Notes: generated by a model from the letters alone, not told the origin. A DNA stretch of 64,000 nucleotides from an uncultured Collinsella sp. (GCA_900757495.1 CAAENX010000007.1:1-64000); one strand, 5' to 3'. Counted from the stretch's first letter, positions 1 through 8,334 are shown. Numbers and translations: made by a program.

Positions 1-75
1 GACTTTCTTATTTTCAATTTCTTCCTTTATCAGACTTCCCACACTTGAAAAGTGCGAACATAAAAATAGTTTCAT
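1..75 (-). CDS. N-terminal fragment of a peptidase E / type 1 glutamine amidotransferase-like protein, cut by the window edge
   Basis: Only the first 25 codons are in the window, read leftwards from an ATG at 75. A clear AAAGGAG ribosome site lies at 83-89, 7 bases from the start. The visible peptide begins MKLFLCSHFSSVGSL. From memory this resembles the start of S51 peptidase / class I glutamine-amidotransferase-like proteins common in Firmicutes. The DNA is far richer in A+T than the rest of the window and adjoins a recombinase remnant, so it is probably cargo of an integrated element. The family call rests on few residues; that a gene starts here is more secure. Confidence 0.45.
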   Translation of the reverse strand, partial: MKLFLCSHFSSVGSLIKEEIENKKV

Positions 76-87
76 CAATATTCTCCT

Positions 88-342
88 TTATAAATTCCAT
101 TTGTCGCTCAAAGGGTCTGCAAACTTAATCCCGTTGTACTGTTCTGGGGGATATTCCTTTGCATATGCGGCAGGAATTAAAACCTTTTCTTCGGTCAGTA
201 TTTCCGCTATGGCTCGTGGACTTTTTCCCTCATTGGCAAGCAGAAAGATACGCTTTACCACCTCAGAAGCCACAGGATCAACCACAAGCGTTTGTTTGTC
301 GGTCGGTAATCGGTTACATCTCTGGTGCCCGCATTGTAGCAC
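88..342 (-). pseudogene. Large serine recombinase remnant (internal fragment)
   Basis: The translated segment runs from LPTDKQTLVVDPVASE through VVKRIFLLANEGKSP to NGIKFADPLSDKWN. This is the stretch that follows the catalytic domain in large serine recombinases of the TndX/TnpX type (a Recombinase domain linker). The N-terminal resolvase domain with its catalytic serine and the long C-terminal part are absent, and both ends read into unrelated sequence, so no active enzyme can be made. It is AT-rich like the neighbouring left-edge fragment. I read it as the scar of an integrative element of Firmicutes origin. The exact borders of the homologous part are approximate, about 91-320. Confidence 0.7.
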
Positions 343-345
343 GCG

Positions 346-701
346 CGGATTTACGATGTTGATTGCCGGCGCCTAGACGGAGATGAAGGCGGTTCGATCT
401 AGGTCAAGCCGGTCGCTCGTTCATGAAGCGGCCGATGGCTGCGTTCATGAACGAGCGACTGATTCCCTGAAAATAAAAGGAGCCCACGAGGACACCTACA
501 GGCCATCTTCGAACTACTTGATTTGGAGCAGACGGAGGAAAAAAATAGGGCAGAATCGCTTTCGCGATCCCGCCCCGCAAACCCGAGGGTTTCTAACTAG
601 TAACTATTATGCAGCTAAACGCCCCGTCGTCAATCCCGCGGGTATTTGGGTGCGCACGCATTGATCGTGAACGGTGATACCCGCGCTGCTGGAAAGAGGG
701 G
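346..701. other. Gene-free stretch with several hairpins
   Basis: No convincing gene is seen here. The stretch holds a perfect 16-bp inverted repeat at 412-427/444-459, a hairpin around 552-580 (GGGCAGAATCGC-TTTC-GCGATCCCGCCC), and a 9-bp inverted repeat CGCGGGTAT/ATACCCGCG at 637-645/677-685. It joins the AT-rich foreign segment to the Abi gene and probably contains the element boundary. Confidence 0.5.
412..459. repeat. Perfect 16-bp inverted repeat
   Basis: The arms GTCGCTCGTTCATGAA (412-427) and TTCATGAACGAGCGAC (444-459) pair perfectly around a 16-base loop. There is no T-run, so it is not a typical terminator. It could be a REP-type hairpin or a recombination/attachment site near the edge of the foreign segment. 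Confidence 0.6.
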
Positions 702-1513
702 CTACCCGAGCCAAGCCTCGAAGACCCTCGCGATGAAGTCGTGCGACGAGGCTATTACGGTGTTGCTCGCGTACCAGTCGCCATGAAGCTTTGATCTATC
801 GGCAAGTGCGAGTAGCCTCTCAGGGGTTCCCTCCGCTTTCTCCTTGGGAACGAATCTGGAGTAGGCGTAAGCTAGAACGCGGCCATCTGCAGGATGCGCG
901 GATTGCGCATCTTCGAGCGCCTGAGCATGTAGCGTTCGTCCCTCATCCTGGAATCGCCCCACCGATTGGCGCAGAAGAGGTAAAAGTCGGCGAAGGCGCC
1001 GAAGGACGAAAGTTCAAGAAACACCCACGCCGGCATCTCGCCAATCGGGTACCTCGAGACGAGCGGTCCCAGGTAGGCATCGTTCTGCAGACGCCTGAGC
1101 TCGCCTTCCCTGCGGTTGCGGTCGCCGTGGTTGAGGGCGGCGAGGTAGTCGGAAAGGATCGAGTAGCCGTCCTCGCCTGGCTTCTCGGTAATGTGCTCGA
1201 TTAGTCTGGTCTTCGCGGAGTTCTCCACATCGAGAGTCAGGGGCAGCAGGAAGCCGCGAAGCTCGCGATCGATGGCGGCGAGGTCGACAAGGTGCCCGAA
1301 GTCGAGCCCGGCGTATTGGCCGTCTCGCGGCCCGCCCACGCGTTTGGGGAACAGCACGCGGTAGGCAGCGAGTCTGAAATAGTGGTCTCGGCCGGCCAGG
1401 ATGCATGCGGCTTCCGCTTCGGCGCACAGCTCGAAGGAGACGCCCCTCTGCTTCAAGTGCATGATTTGCTGCTCTATTGTGAGGATGGGCTTCCTGTTTT
1501 GGCCGTCTGCCAT
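702..1513 (-). pseudogene. Abi_2 family (AbiD/AbiF-like) abortive-infection protein, frameshifted
   Basis: Abi_2 proteins are HEPN-superfamily proteins linked to phage defence, in which an R-N-x-x-x-H motif is the presumed RNase site. Codons from the ATG at 1513 give a typical Abi_2 N-terminus (ILTIEQQIMHLKQRG, FRLAAYRVLFP, then a conserved MPAWVFLELSSFGAF block) and stop at 872 after MRNPRILQMAAF. The next frame continues without a gap as SAHPADGRVLAYAYSRF and ends at 702. Joining the frames at about 900 restores MRN..SAHP, the HEPN signature. So one base, or four, has been lost inside the motif itself. The N-terminal product would be 213 residues without the active site. It sits beside a mobile-element scar, as defence genes often do. 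A sequencing error is the main alternative. Confidence 0.7.
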
Positions 1514-1997
1514 CGTCGACCTCCTGCCATTGATTTGAGAATCCTATTCTACCGGCATGTTTGCCCTGAATCCTGAAGGCCCGTTCGCCAACTCATGCGC
1601 AAGCCACCCGAGACTACTCACATTGTTCACGAATGGCGAAGACCTGCGACCTGGGGTTTTGCGAGCGGTGCGCAAGCCACCCGCGTTAATTCACTTGCGA
1701 TTGCAGCTGGCGGCTTGCAAGCTAAAAGGCGTTTGAGTTTCAAAACGGGCGTTTTCGGCGCTATCGAGCCTCCAAAGGCGGCCAATCGCGGCCTTTGGGA
1801 CAAAAACAAAAACTCAACCCACTGAGTTTGAAAAAAGTTTTTGAAGTTGTCCCAGCTTTTGTCCCCGAGGCCGACGAAGCACGACATGGCGTTACCTGGC
1901 GGCACTCGATTCGAGACGGCACCGAAAACTGGGCGCAACTGGAATGACCGGACGTTAAAACCGAAGCCATCGAGTGGGAGTAGCGAAAACGAGGCGA

Positions 1998-2027
1998 TTG
2001 ATTAACTCCATTCGTTTTGGTTACAAG
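1998..2027 (+). promoter_or_regulatory. Possible promoter of the reductase gene
   Basis: TTGATT at 1998-2003 and TACAAG at 2022-2027 are 18 bp apart and resemble sigma-70 -35 and -10 boxes. Transcription would begin just before the palindrome at 2032. This is a weak prediction from sequence alone. Confidence 0.3.
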
Positions 2028-2031
2028 AAAA

Positions 2032-2053
2032 CATGCTGCGCGCCTGCAGCATG
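2032..2053 (+). promoter_or_regulatory. Leader hairpin or operator just before the ribosome site
   Basis: A perfect 8-bp inverted repeat, CATGCTGC (2032-2039) and GCAGCATG (2046-2053), with a 6-base loop abuts the AAGGAGAGG ribosome site of the reductase. It could be a protein operator, or an mRNA hairpin at the very 5' end that affects stability or initiation. Confidence 0.4.
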
Positions 2054-2069
2054 AAGGAGAGGGAATCCT

Positions 2070-2600
2070 ATGAAAATCGTTGTATTGAGTGGTAGCCCGC
2101 GTAAGGGCGCCAATACCGACACCATGGTCGAGGCGTTTGCCGAGACCGCGCGCGAGGTCGGCCATACGGTCGAGGTCATCCGCGTTGCCGGCAAAAAGAT
2201 CGCTGGTTGTCTGGGATGCCAGTACTGCTTTACCCATGAGGGCACCTGCGTGCAGAAGGATGACATGGCCAACGTGATCGAGTCGCTGAAAGGCGCCGAC
2301 ATGGTTGTCTTCGCTTCGCCTATCTACTGGTTTGATATCACTGCGCAGGAGAAGGCCGCCATCGATCGCCTGTACGCCTTCGGTGCTACGGGCTTCCCGT
2401 TCACCAAGACGGCCCTTTTGCTCGATAGCCACAGCGAGGGCGTCTATGATGCGGCGATCGCTATGTACAAGTCAACCTGCGCGTACTGCAAGTGGGAGGA
2501 CCAGGGTATTGTCACCATCAGCGGTATGACCGAGCGCGATAGCATGGCATCGTCGCCCAAGTTGGAAGAGGTGCGAGAGCTCGCCCGCAAGCTCGCCTAA
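2070..2600 (+). CDS. Flavodoxin-fold NAD(P)H-dependent oxidoreductase
   Basis: 176 residues. It opens with the FMN-phosphate loop of the NADPH-dependent FMN reductase / iron-sulfur flavoprotein family (VVLSGSPRKGANTDTM) and has the usual CLGCQYCF segment at about 47-54, with further cysteines in THEGTC. The SPIYWFDITAQEK stretch is the flavin-contact loop typical of the family. It would be a soluble cytoplasmic flavoenzyme reducing quinone-, nitro- or azo-type or other small substrates. The natural substrate cannot be told from sequence. AAGGAGAGG at 2054 sets the start. The gene stands alone and converges on the ATPase at 2709. Confidence 0.85.
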   Translation: MKIVVLSGSPRKGANTDTMVEAFAETAREVGHTVEVIRVAGKKIAGCLGCQYCFTHEGTCVQKDDMANVIESLKGADMVVFASPIYWFDITAQEKAAIDRLYAFGATGFPFTKTALLLDSHSEGVYDAAIAMYKSTCAYCKWEDQGIVTISGMTERDSMASSPKLEEVRELARKLA

Positions 2601-2613
2601 GGACAAGAGGAGC

Positions 2614-2678
2614 GCATGGCAATCAGCACAAGCGGAAATGCTTGCTGCCCTTACCAAGAGGATTGCTGATTGCCATGC
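2614..2678. repeat. Nested inverted repeat between convergent genes
   Basis: GCATGGCAATCAGCA (2614-2628) and TGCTGATTGCCATGC (2664-2678) are a perfect 15-bp inverted repeat. A second small hairpin CAAGC/GCTTG (2629-2633/2640-2644) lies inside, and GGAGC/GCTCC flanks outside. It fills the gap between two convergent genes. There is no T-run, so termination on either strand is possible but unproven. Confidence 0.5.
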
Positions 2679-2708
2679 AACGATGCTCCCGCGGACAATT
2701 CCGGTGTG

Positions 2709-3803
2709 CTAAAACGCCTTCTCGTTCAAGAATTCCCTGAACGCGGGGATGTCGAAGCCGACGAGGCCACGTCCACGTTCCCCGATAACGCCGTCCTCGA
2801 GGAGGCGGCGTTTGTACTGGCTTGCGTAGTTGCTGGCGACGCCCATGCGTTTGGCTATCTCCGAGACCCTGCTGGGGCCAGAATCGGGCAGCATCGCGAG
2901 CAAAAACTCAATGTCTTTATCGGAAAGCTCCTGATAGGTCGTTTCGAGAATTCGATCGCGCAGCTCCATGCGGGCAAGCAGAGAACCCTGCTGTACATCA
3001 GGTGCACTGATTTTGGGCGAGTTCTCCGAAACATCCCATGTGCGATATCCGACGAGCTGCATCATATAGGGAAATCCGTCGACGGCCTTCACGGCATCCT
3101 CGAGCGCTTCTGGCGTGATTGAGCGGCCTCCGGCCTCAACGGTTTTGCGGAATGCGTTTGCAATTTCAACGTCAGTGATTCGTCCCAACTGATGATATTG
3201 GGAACGCCTGAGGAACGAGACGGAATCGTTACGCAGCAACGCCGATACTTTGTAGGGCAGTCCTGCCATGAGTAGGGCAACTTTTTTACCTTCGCGTACA
3301 AAGTGCTGGTAAACAGAGGCAAATTGAAGCATTTCTTCGAGATCGACGGTGACTTCATCGATGGTGATGAGAAGTCCGATGTCATGTTTTTCGAGTTGCT
3401 TAAAGATGCCATTCATGCGCGTGCGCCAGTTGCCCTGAGCCTCTTGAGCATATGTCCAATCGATGCCCACTGGGCCAATTTGAACACCGTTTATGCGCGC
3501 GTGAGGCTGTGAGAGGTAGCTATCTGCGGCTTCTTTGGTTCGCTCGATAATATCTTCGAGCATGCCTGGCATGGCGGAGACATTTGCTGCGATCCAGTCG
3601 TGTTCAAGCGCCGTTTCTGAAAGGAGCGAGAGAAGCGCCGTCTTGCCCGTTCCCCTTGCGCCAGTAAAAATGGTCGACAGGTTGGGATCTCCCGGGCCGT
3701 TGATAAAGCCACGGTTGATGTCACGCAGGATATGCTCGCGACCCGCTAGAAAGGGAGGGACGCTTCCAAATGTTGGGGTAAAGGGGTTCTTGCTGTACTC
3801 CAC
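2709..3803 (-). CDS. AAA-type ATPase with C-terminal winged helix (archaeal-ATPase / ATPase_2-like)
   Basis: 364 residues from a GTG at 3803 preceded by AAAGGAGG. A longer open frame reaches 3857, but its extra residues merely translate the promoter repeats, so I reject that start. The Walker A motif GARGTGKT is at about 48-55, and a Walker B-like segment LLITIDEVTVD lies near the middle. The last about 80 residues (VSEIAKRMGVASNYASQYKR) form a helix-turn-helix/winged-helix domain. Such stand-alone ATPases are thought to act as STAND-like sensors or DNA-linked switches; none has a firm cellular role that I know. The three repeats at 3813-3867 just upstream suggest it may bind its own promoter. 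Confidence 0.75.
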   Translation of the reverse strand: MEYSKNPFTPTFGSVPPFLAGREHILRDINRGFINGPGDPNLSTIFTGARGTGKTALLSLLSETALEHDWIAANVSAMPGMLEDIIERTKEAADSYLSQPHARINGVQIGPVGIDWTYAQEAQGNWRTRMNGIFKQLEKHDIGLLITIDEVTVDLEEMLQFASVYQHFVREGKKVALLMAGLPYKVSALLRNDSVSFLRRSQYHQLGRITDVEIANAFRKTVEAGGRSITPEALEDAVKAVDGFPYMMQLVGYRTWDVSENSPKISAPDVQQGSLLARMELRDRILETTYQELSDKDIEFLLAMLPDSGPSRVSEIAKRMGVASNYASQYKRRLLEDGVIGERGRGLVGFDIPAFREFLNEKAF

Positions 3804-3812
3804 GGTACCTCC

Positions 3813-3867
3813 TTTGCAAGTTTTGCTAATTTTTGCAAGTTTTGCTAAATTTTGCAAGTTTTGCTAA
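3813..3867 (-). promoter_or_regulatory. Three direct repeats at 19-bp spacing upstream of the ATPase (probable operator)
   Basis: TTTGCAAGTTTTGCTAA begins at 3813, 3832 and 3851, three near-identical copies exactly 19 bp apart. They end just before the AAAGGAGG ribosome site of the ATPase. The spacing and position fit cooperative binding of a protein on one face of DNA. The ATPase's own winged helix is the obvious candidate ligand, by inference. Confidence 0.65.
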
Positions 3868-3961
3868 CGACTGACCAAAGGGCATCGAAGTAGTGACGCT
3901 GACATTTTTTACGCAGAAGAATAAGCAGAAATCAATTTATCTGCGTTAAAAAATAGTTGAG

Positions 3962-4013
3962 AAGAAAAACGACGAGTCCCGGGCGCAATGCCGTTGCGTT
4001 CCGGGCCTCGTCG
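3962..4013 (-). terminator. Rho-independent terminator after parC
   Basis: On the minus strand a long GC-rich hairpin (arms 3970-3982 and 4001-4013, with an inner GCGCAA/TTGCGT stem) is followed by TTTTTC at 3969-3964. It lies about 40 bases beyond the parC stop codon. Confidence 0.75.
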
Positions 4014-4050
4014 CTTTGCGAAGTATCTAACGATCTCGTTGCCGTGGTAC

Positions 4051-6291
4051 CTAGTCAAACAGGCTCGGCATGTCGTTTTCCTTCATGAGGGCGCCGGCGG
4101 AGGGCAGGCTCTGCGCGGTGAACTTCTCGGCTGAGACGCCGGCGCCAAGAATCTCCTCGGTCGTGCCAACGGTGGTGACCGAGCGGCCCTTCTTGGTCGT
4201 AAAGGCCTGGACGCCCTGCGTGTTGGTGGTCGTCTTGGTCTTGAGCAACGACGTGTTGAAGTTCATCAGGCGGTAGTCGCTCGAGACCAGCGCGATGTCG
4301 CGATCTTCCTTGAGCACCTGGGCATACAGCAGCTTGCTGCCACCGTAGATGGCGTTTTTGAGGCGCTTGCGGTTGGTCTTGGTGACGTATCCGGCAAGTG
4401 CGACGCGCACCACGCGGCCGTTCTCAAAGACAAACAGCACGTCGGCCTTGTAGTCCTCGGGGTCGATGACCCAGATGACGCTCTCGTCGGGTTCCATCTC
4501 AAGATCGGTCGGCAGATACGAGCCCAGCTGGGCCGACTTGGTATCCTCAAACGCCGCAACCTTGCACTTGTACACCTGGCTCTTGTTGGTAAAGACCAGC
4601 AGCTCGTGGGTGTTGGAGGACGGGAACTCGATAAAAGGTTTGTCGCCGTCCTTGTACTTGAGCGTGGTGGCCTTCTTGAGCACGCGGTCCGTCATCTTTT
4701 TAAGGTAGCCCTCGCGCGAGAGCATGATGGTAACCGGGTACTCCTCGACCTCGGGCTCCAGGCTTACCTCGATGACCTCGTGGGGCTCGATCCTGCCCGT
4801 GCGGCGCGGCATCACGTACTTCTTGTTGACCGCGGCCAGCTCGTCGCTGATGACCTTCTTGATGTTCTCCTCGCTGGAGAGGATCTCCTCAAGCTCGGCA
4901 ATCTCGCCCTCAAGCTTAGCGATGTCCTTGGTGCGGTTGAGGATGTACTCCTCGTTGATGTTGCGGAGCTTAAGCTCGGCAACAAACTCGGCCTGGGTCT
5001 CGTCTATGTCGAAACCCTTCATAAGGTTGGGCACGACCTCGGCTTCGAGCTTGGTGCCGCGGATGATGGCGATGGCCTTGTCGATGTCGAGCAAAATCGC
5101 CTCGAGGCCGTGCAGCAAGTGCAGACGCTCGGACTTTTTGCCCAGGTCAAAGTTAATGCGGCGACGCGTGGACTCAATACGCCACTTGACCCACTCGTGC
5201 AGAATCTGGCGCACGCCCATAACACGGGGATAGCCGTCGACCAACACGTTAAAGTTGCACGAGAACGAATCCTGCAGTGTGGTCGAGCGATAGAGCTTGG
5301 CCATGAGCTTGTCGGGGTCGACGCCGCGCTTAAGGTCGATGGCGATGCGCAGACCCGAAAGGTCTGTCTCGTCGCGGATGTCAGCGATCTCCTTGGCCTT
5401 GCCCTCTTTGGAGAGCTTGACGATGCGCTCGATGATGACATCGGTCTTGGTGGTGTAGGGGATCTCGTACACCTCGATGATGCGTTCTTCGGGAATCCAG
5501 CGCCAACGGGAGCGGATCTGGAAGCTGCCAAGGCCGGTCTCGATAATCTTTTCCATCTCCTCACGGCGGTAGATGATCTCGCCGCCGGTCGAGAAGTCGG
5601 GCATGGGCATGTACTCGAGCAGGTCGCAGTTAGGATCCTTGAGGTAGTGCATCGTGGCAGTGCAGACCTCGTTGAGGTTGAAACCGCAGATGTCGGACGC
5701 CATGGCGACGCCGATGCCCTTGTTGGCCGAGACGAGGATGTTGGGGAACGTGGTGGGCAGCAGGCGCGGCTCCTTCATGGCGCCGTCGTAGCTGTCAACG
5801 AAGTCGACCGGATCCTTGTCGATGTCCTTGAAGATCTCGGCGCTGATGGGGGAGAGCTTGGCCTCGGTATAACGCGAGGCGGCGTAGCTCAGGTCGCCCG
5901 AATAGTACTTGCCAAAGTTGCCCTTCGACTCCACGAACGGCGCAAGCAGCGCTTCGTTGCCCGTCGCCAGGCGCACCATCGTCTCGTAGATCGCGGCGTC
6001 GCCGTGCGGGTTGAGCTTCATGGTCTGGCCCACGATGTTGGCGCTCTTCTGGCGCTCGCCCTTGAGCAGACCCATCTTGTACATGGTGTAGAGCAACTTG
6101 CGGTGCGAGGGCTTAAAGCCGTCGATCTCGGGGAACGCACGCGAAACGTTGACGCTCATGGCGTAGGGCATGTAGTTGACCTCGAGCGTCTGCGTGATCG
6201 GCTGGTCGGTGACTTCGGAGTGCAGGCCGATGACGTTCTCGGCGTTAACCTGCTTTTTCTTTGGCTGGTTCTTCGTCTTCTTCTTTGCCAC
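4051..6291 (-). CDS. parC: Type IIA DNA topoisomerase, subunit A (ParC/GyrA-like)
   Basis: 746 residues from a GTG preceded by AGAGGA. It is the DNA-cleaving subunit that passes one duplex through another, in complex with the ATPase subunit encoded just upstream (45-bp gap). The N-terminus is rich in lysine. The winged-helix/tower core starts at about 40 (MPYAMSVNVSRAFPEIDGF). The catalytic tyrosine is Y141 in AASRYTEAKLS. The quinolone-site equivalent of Escherichia coli GyrA Ser83/Asp87 reads A99...E103 in PHGDAAIYE. A coiled-coil tower is seen around KDIAKLEGEIAELEEIL, followed by a C-terminal beta-pinwheel-like domain shorter than that of GyrA. The pair is not next to dnaA/recF-type genes, so I take it as topoisomerase IV or a second gyrase-like enzyme. 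Which of these cannot be settled here. Confidence 0.85.
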   Translation of the reverse strand: MAKKKTKNQPKKKQVNAENVIGLHSEVTDQPITQTLEVNYMPYAMSVNVSRAFPEIDGFKPSHRKLLYTMYKMGLLKGERQKSANIVGQTMKLNPHGDAAIYETMVRLATGNEALLAPFVESKGNFGKYYSGDLSYAASRYTEAKLSPISAEIFKDIDKDPVDFVDSYDGAMKEPRLLPTTFPNILVSANKGIGVAMASDICGFNLNEVCTATMHYLKDPNCDLLEYMPMPDFSTGGEIIYRREEMEKIIETGLGSFQIRSRWRWIPEERIIEVYEIPYTTKTDVIIERIVKLSKEGKAKEIADIRDETDLSGLRIAIDLKRGVDPDKLMAKLYRSTTLQDSFSCNFNVLVDGYPRVMGVRQILHEWVKWRIESTRRRINFDLGKKSERLHLLHGLEAILLDIDKAIAIIRGTKLEAEVVPNLMKGFDIDETQAEFVAELKLRNINEEYILNRTKDIAKLEGEIAELEEILSSEENIKKVISDELAAVNKKYVMPRRTGRIEPHEVIEVSLEPEVEEYPVTIMLSREGYLKKMTDRVLKKATTLKYKDGDKPFIEFPSSNTHELLVFTNKSQVYKCKVAAFEDTKSAQLGSYLPTDLEMEPDESVIWVIDPEDYKADVLFVFENGRVVRVALAGYVTKTNRKRLKNAIYGGSKLLYAQVLKEDRDIALVSSDYRLMNFNTSLLKTKTTTNTQGVQAFTTKKGRSVTTVGTTEEILGAGVSAEKFTAQSLPSAGALMKENDMPSLFD

Positions 6292-6336
6292 GATTTCCTC
6301 TTGAACTTCTTATGGGCCGTCGTTATCGATTTACTG

Positions 6337-8334
6337 CTATTGCAGGTCCAGCTGGTCCAGGTATTCCTTGCCGTGCTCCGAGATATGGCGCTTGCGGCCC
6401 GCCTCGTCGTTGCCCAGCAACAGGTTGAACATGGTCTCCATCTTGGTGACGTCCTCGGGCTCCACCTTAATCAGGCGGCGCGTCTCGGGGTTCATGGTGG
6501 TGAGCCACATCATGTCCGAATCGTTCTCACCAAGACCCTTGGAGCGGTTGATCGAGCACTTTTGGTCGCCGATTTCCTTGAGGATGCCGTTCTTCTCGAG
6601 CTCGGTGTAGGCAAAGTAGGTCTTCTCTTTGCAGTTGATCTCGTAGAGCGGCGACTCGGCGATATAGACGTAGCCCTCGTCGATGAGCGTGGGCACCAGG
6701 CGATAGAGCATGGTGAGTACGAGTGTGCGGATGTGATAACCGTCGACGTCGGCGTCCGTACAGATGATGACCTTGTTCCAGTTGAGGTTGTCCAGGTCAA
6801 AGGCGCCGAGGTTCTTGATGCGCTTGTCCTTGATCTCCACGCCGCAGCCCAGCACGCGCATGAGGTCCATGATGATGTCGGACTTAAAGATACGCGGGTA
6901 GTCCTCCTTCAGGCAGTTGAGGATCTTACCGCGGACGGGCATAACGCCCTGGAACTCGGCATCGCGCGAGGTGCGAATGGCGCCTGCTGCCGAGTCGCCC
7001 TCTACGATGTAGATCTCGCGGCGGCTCTTGTCCTTGGAGCGGCAGTCGATGAACTTCTGCACGCGGTTGGCCATGTCGGTCTTCTGCTGCAAGTTGGTCT
7101 TGATGCTCTGGCGCGTCTTTTCGGCGTTCTCACGCGAGCGCTTGTTGATGAGCACCTGCTCCATAATCTTATTGGCGGCGTCCTTGTTCTCGATCAAGTA
7201 GGTCGAGAGGCGCTCCTTAAAGAAGGCCGTCATGGCCTGCTGGATAAAGCGGTTATTGATGGCCTTCTTAGTCTGGTTCTCGTAGGACGTCTGGGTGGAG
7301 AAGCAGTTGGTCACTAGCACTAGGCAGTCCTGGACGTCTTGCCACTTAATGCCGCTCTCGTTTTTGTTGTATTTGCCCTGTTGCTTAATGTAGGCATCGA
7401 TGGCGCTGGTCAGAGCGCTACGAGCCGCCTTCTCGGGTGAGCCACCGTTCTCGAGCCATGATGAGTTGTGGTAGTACTCCTGCATCATGAAGGTGCGCGA
7501 GAAGCACATGCACGCGGTGATTTTTACGTTGTAGTCGGGCAGGTCCTCGCGGTCGCGACCGCGGCGGTCGGCCTCGATAAAGAAGGGCTCGGTAAGGTAG
7601 TCGGTACCGACCTTCTCGAGCACGTAGTCCTCGATGCCCTTGGGATAGCAAAAGTCCTCTTCGGAAAACTCGCCATCGTCGCCCTCGATGCGCAGGCGGA
7701 AGGTCACGTTGGCGTTGACCACGGCCTGGCGGCGCATGGTCTCGCGATACCAATCGTGGGGAATGCTGATGGAGGTAAAGACCTCAAGATCGGGGCGCCA
7801 CTTGATGGTGGTGCCGGTACGGTCCTCATTGCTGGGCTCAATCTCGAGTGCCTTCTTTTTGGCACCGACGACCTTGCCCTTCTTAAAGTGCAGGGAGTAC
7901 TTGTTGCCGTCGCGCCAAACCGTGACATCCATGTACTCGGATGCGTACTGGGTCGCGCACGAGCCCAGGCCGTTGGTGCCGAGCGAGAAGTCGTAGTCGC
8001 CGCCCTGGTTGTTGTTGTACTTGCCGCCGGCGTAGAGCTCGCAAAAGACGAGCTCCCAGTTAAAGCGCTTCTCGGAAGGGTTCCAGTCGAGCGGGCAGCC
8101 ACGGCCGTTATCCTCTACCTGAATGGAGCCATCGCGAAAGGCGGTAAGGGTGATAAGTTTGCCGTAGCCCTGGCGTGCCTCGTCAACGGCGTTGGACAGA
8201 ATCTCGAAGGCAGCATGCGCGCAGCCATCGAGTCCGTCCGAGCCAAAGATGACGGCGGGGCGTAGACGTACGCGTTCCTCGTCCTTGAGCTGACGAATAC
8301 TGTCGTTACCATAGTTTGCGGTGTTTTTTGCCAT
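6337..8334 (-). CDS. parE: Type IIA DNA topoisomerase, subunit B (ParE/GyrB-like ATPase)
   Basis: 665 residues. I choose the ATG at 8334 (MAKNTANYGNDSIRQL). The open frame extends to 8433, but that upstream ATG falls inside a LexA-type box and has no ribosome site. The GHKL ATP site is visible as AAFEILSNAVDEA and DNGRGCPLDWN, and the GLG(S) lid as SLGTNGLGSCATQ. The Toprim domain has EGDSAAGAIRTSRDAEF and a metal site CTDADVDGYHIRTL. It supplies ATP-driven strand capture for the subunit encoded downstream, and both form one transcript. The SOS box at 8432-8449 suggests induction by DNA damage. Confidence 0.85.
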   Translation of the reverse strand: MAKNTANYGNDSIRQLKDEERVRLRPAVIFGSDGLDGCAHAAFEILSNAVDEARQGYGKLITLTAFRDGSIQVEDNGRGCPLDWNPSEKRFNWELVFCELYAGGKYNNNQGGDYDFSLGTNGLGSCATQYASEYMDVTVWRDGNKYSLHFKKGKVVGAKKKALEIEPSNEDRTGTTIKWRPDLEVFTSISIPHDWYRETMRRQAVVNANVTFRLRIEGDDGEFSEEDFCYPKGIEDYVLEKVGTDYLTEPFFIEADRRGRDREDLPDYNVKITACMCFSRTFMMQEYYHNSSWLENGGSPEKAARSALTSAIDAYIKQQGKYNKNESGIKWQDVQDCLVLVTNCFSTQTSYENQTKKAINNRFIQQAMTAFFKERLSTYLIENKDAANKIMEQVLINKRSRENAEKTRQSIKTNLQQKTDMANRVQKFIDCRSKDKSRREIYIVEGDSAAGAIRTSRDAEFQGVMPVRGKILNCLKEDYPRIFKSDIIMDLMRVLGCGVEIKDKRIKNLGAFDLDNLNWNKVIICTDADVDGYHIRTLVLTMLYRLVPTLIDEGYVYIAESPLYEINCKEKTYFAYTELEKNGILKEIGDQKCSINRSKGLGENDSDMMWLTTMNPETRRLIKVEPEDVTKMETMFNLLLGNDEAGRKRHISEHGKEYLDQLDLQ

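Larger units (their letters stand above)
1514..2069. other. Intergenic region with small repeats, promoter and leader hairpin
   Basis: No gene is supported here. A 15-bp direct repeat TGCGCAAGCCACCCG occurs at 1596-1610 and 1669-1683. Short inverted repeats lie at 1772-1779/1791-1798 (CCAAAGGC/GCCTTTGG) and 1810-1816/1823-1829. Codon-like structure in the six frames is weak and no ribosome site precedes the short open frames. The right end carries the probable promoter and leader of the reductase gene. Confidence 0.45.

Noticed and set aside
1595..1938. Two overlapping frames of about 75-100 codons, on opposite strands
   Set aside because: No ribosome sites, no recognisable motifs, and they overlap small repeats; treated as intergenic.
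3804..3857. Upstream start adding 18 residues to the ATPase
   Set aside because: The extra residues (QNLAKLAKISK) translate the promoter repeats, while a strong AAAGGAGG site sets the GTG at 3803.
3813..3867. Short CRISPR array
   Set aside because: Repeats are 17 bp at 19-bp spacing, leaving 2-bp spacers, and there are no cas genes. They sit on a promoter.
4606..7317. Open frame of 903 codons on the plus strand, opposite parC and parE
   Set aside because: It is antisense to two clearly recognisable topoisomerase genes. Its composition (Leu/Val/Asp/His-rich, no domain pattern) is the usual mirror of GC-rich codon use. No ribosome site.
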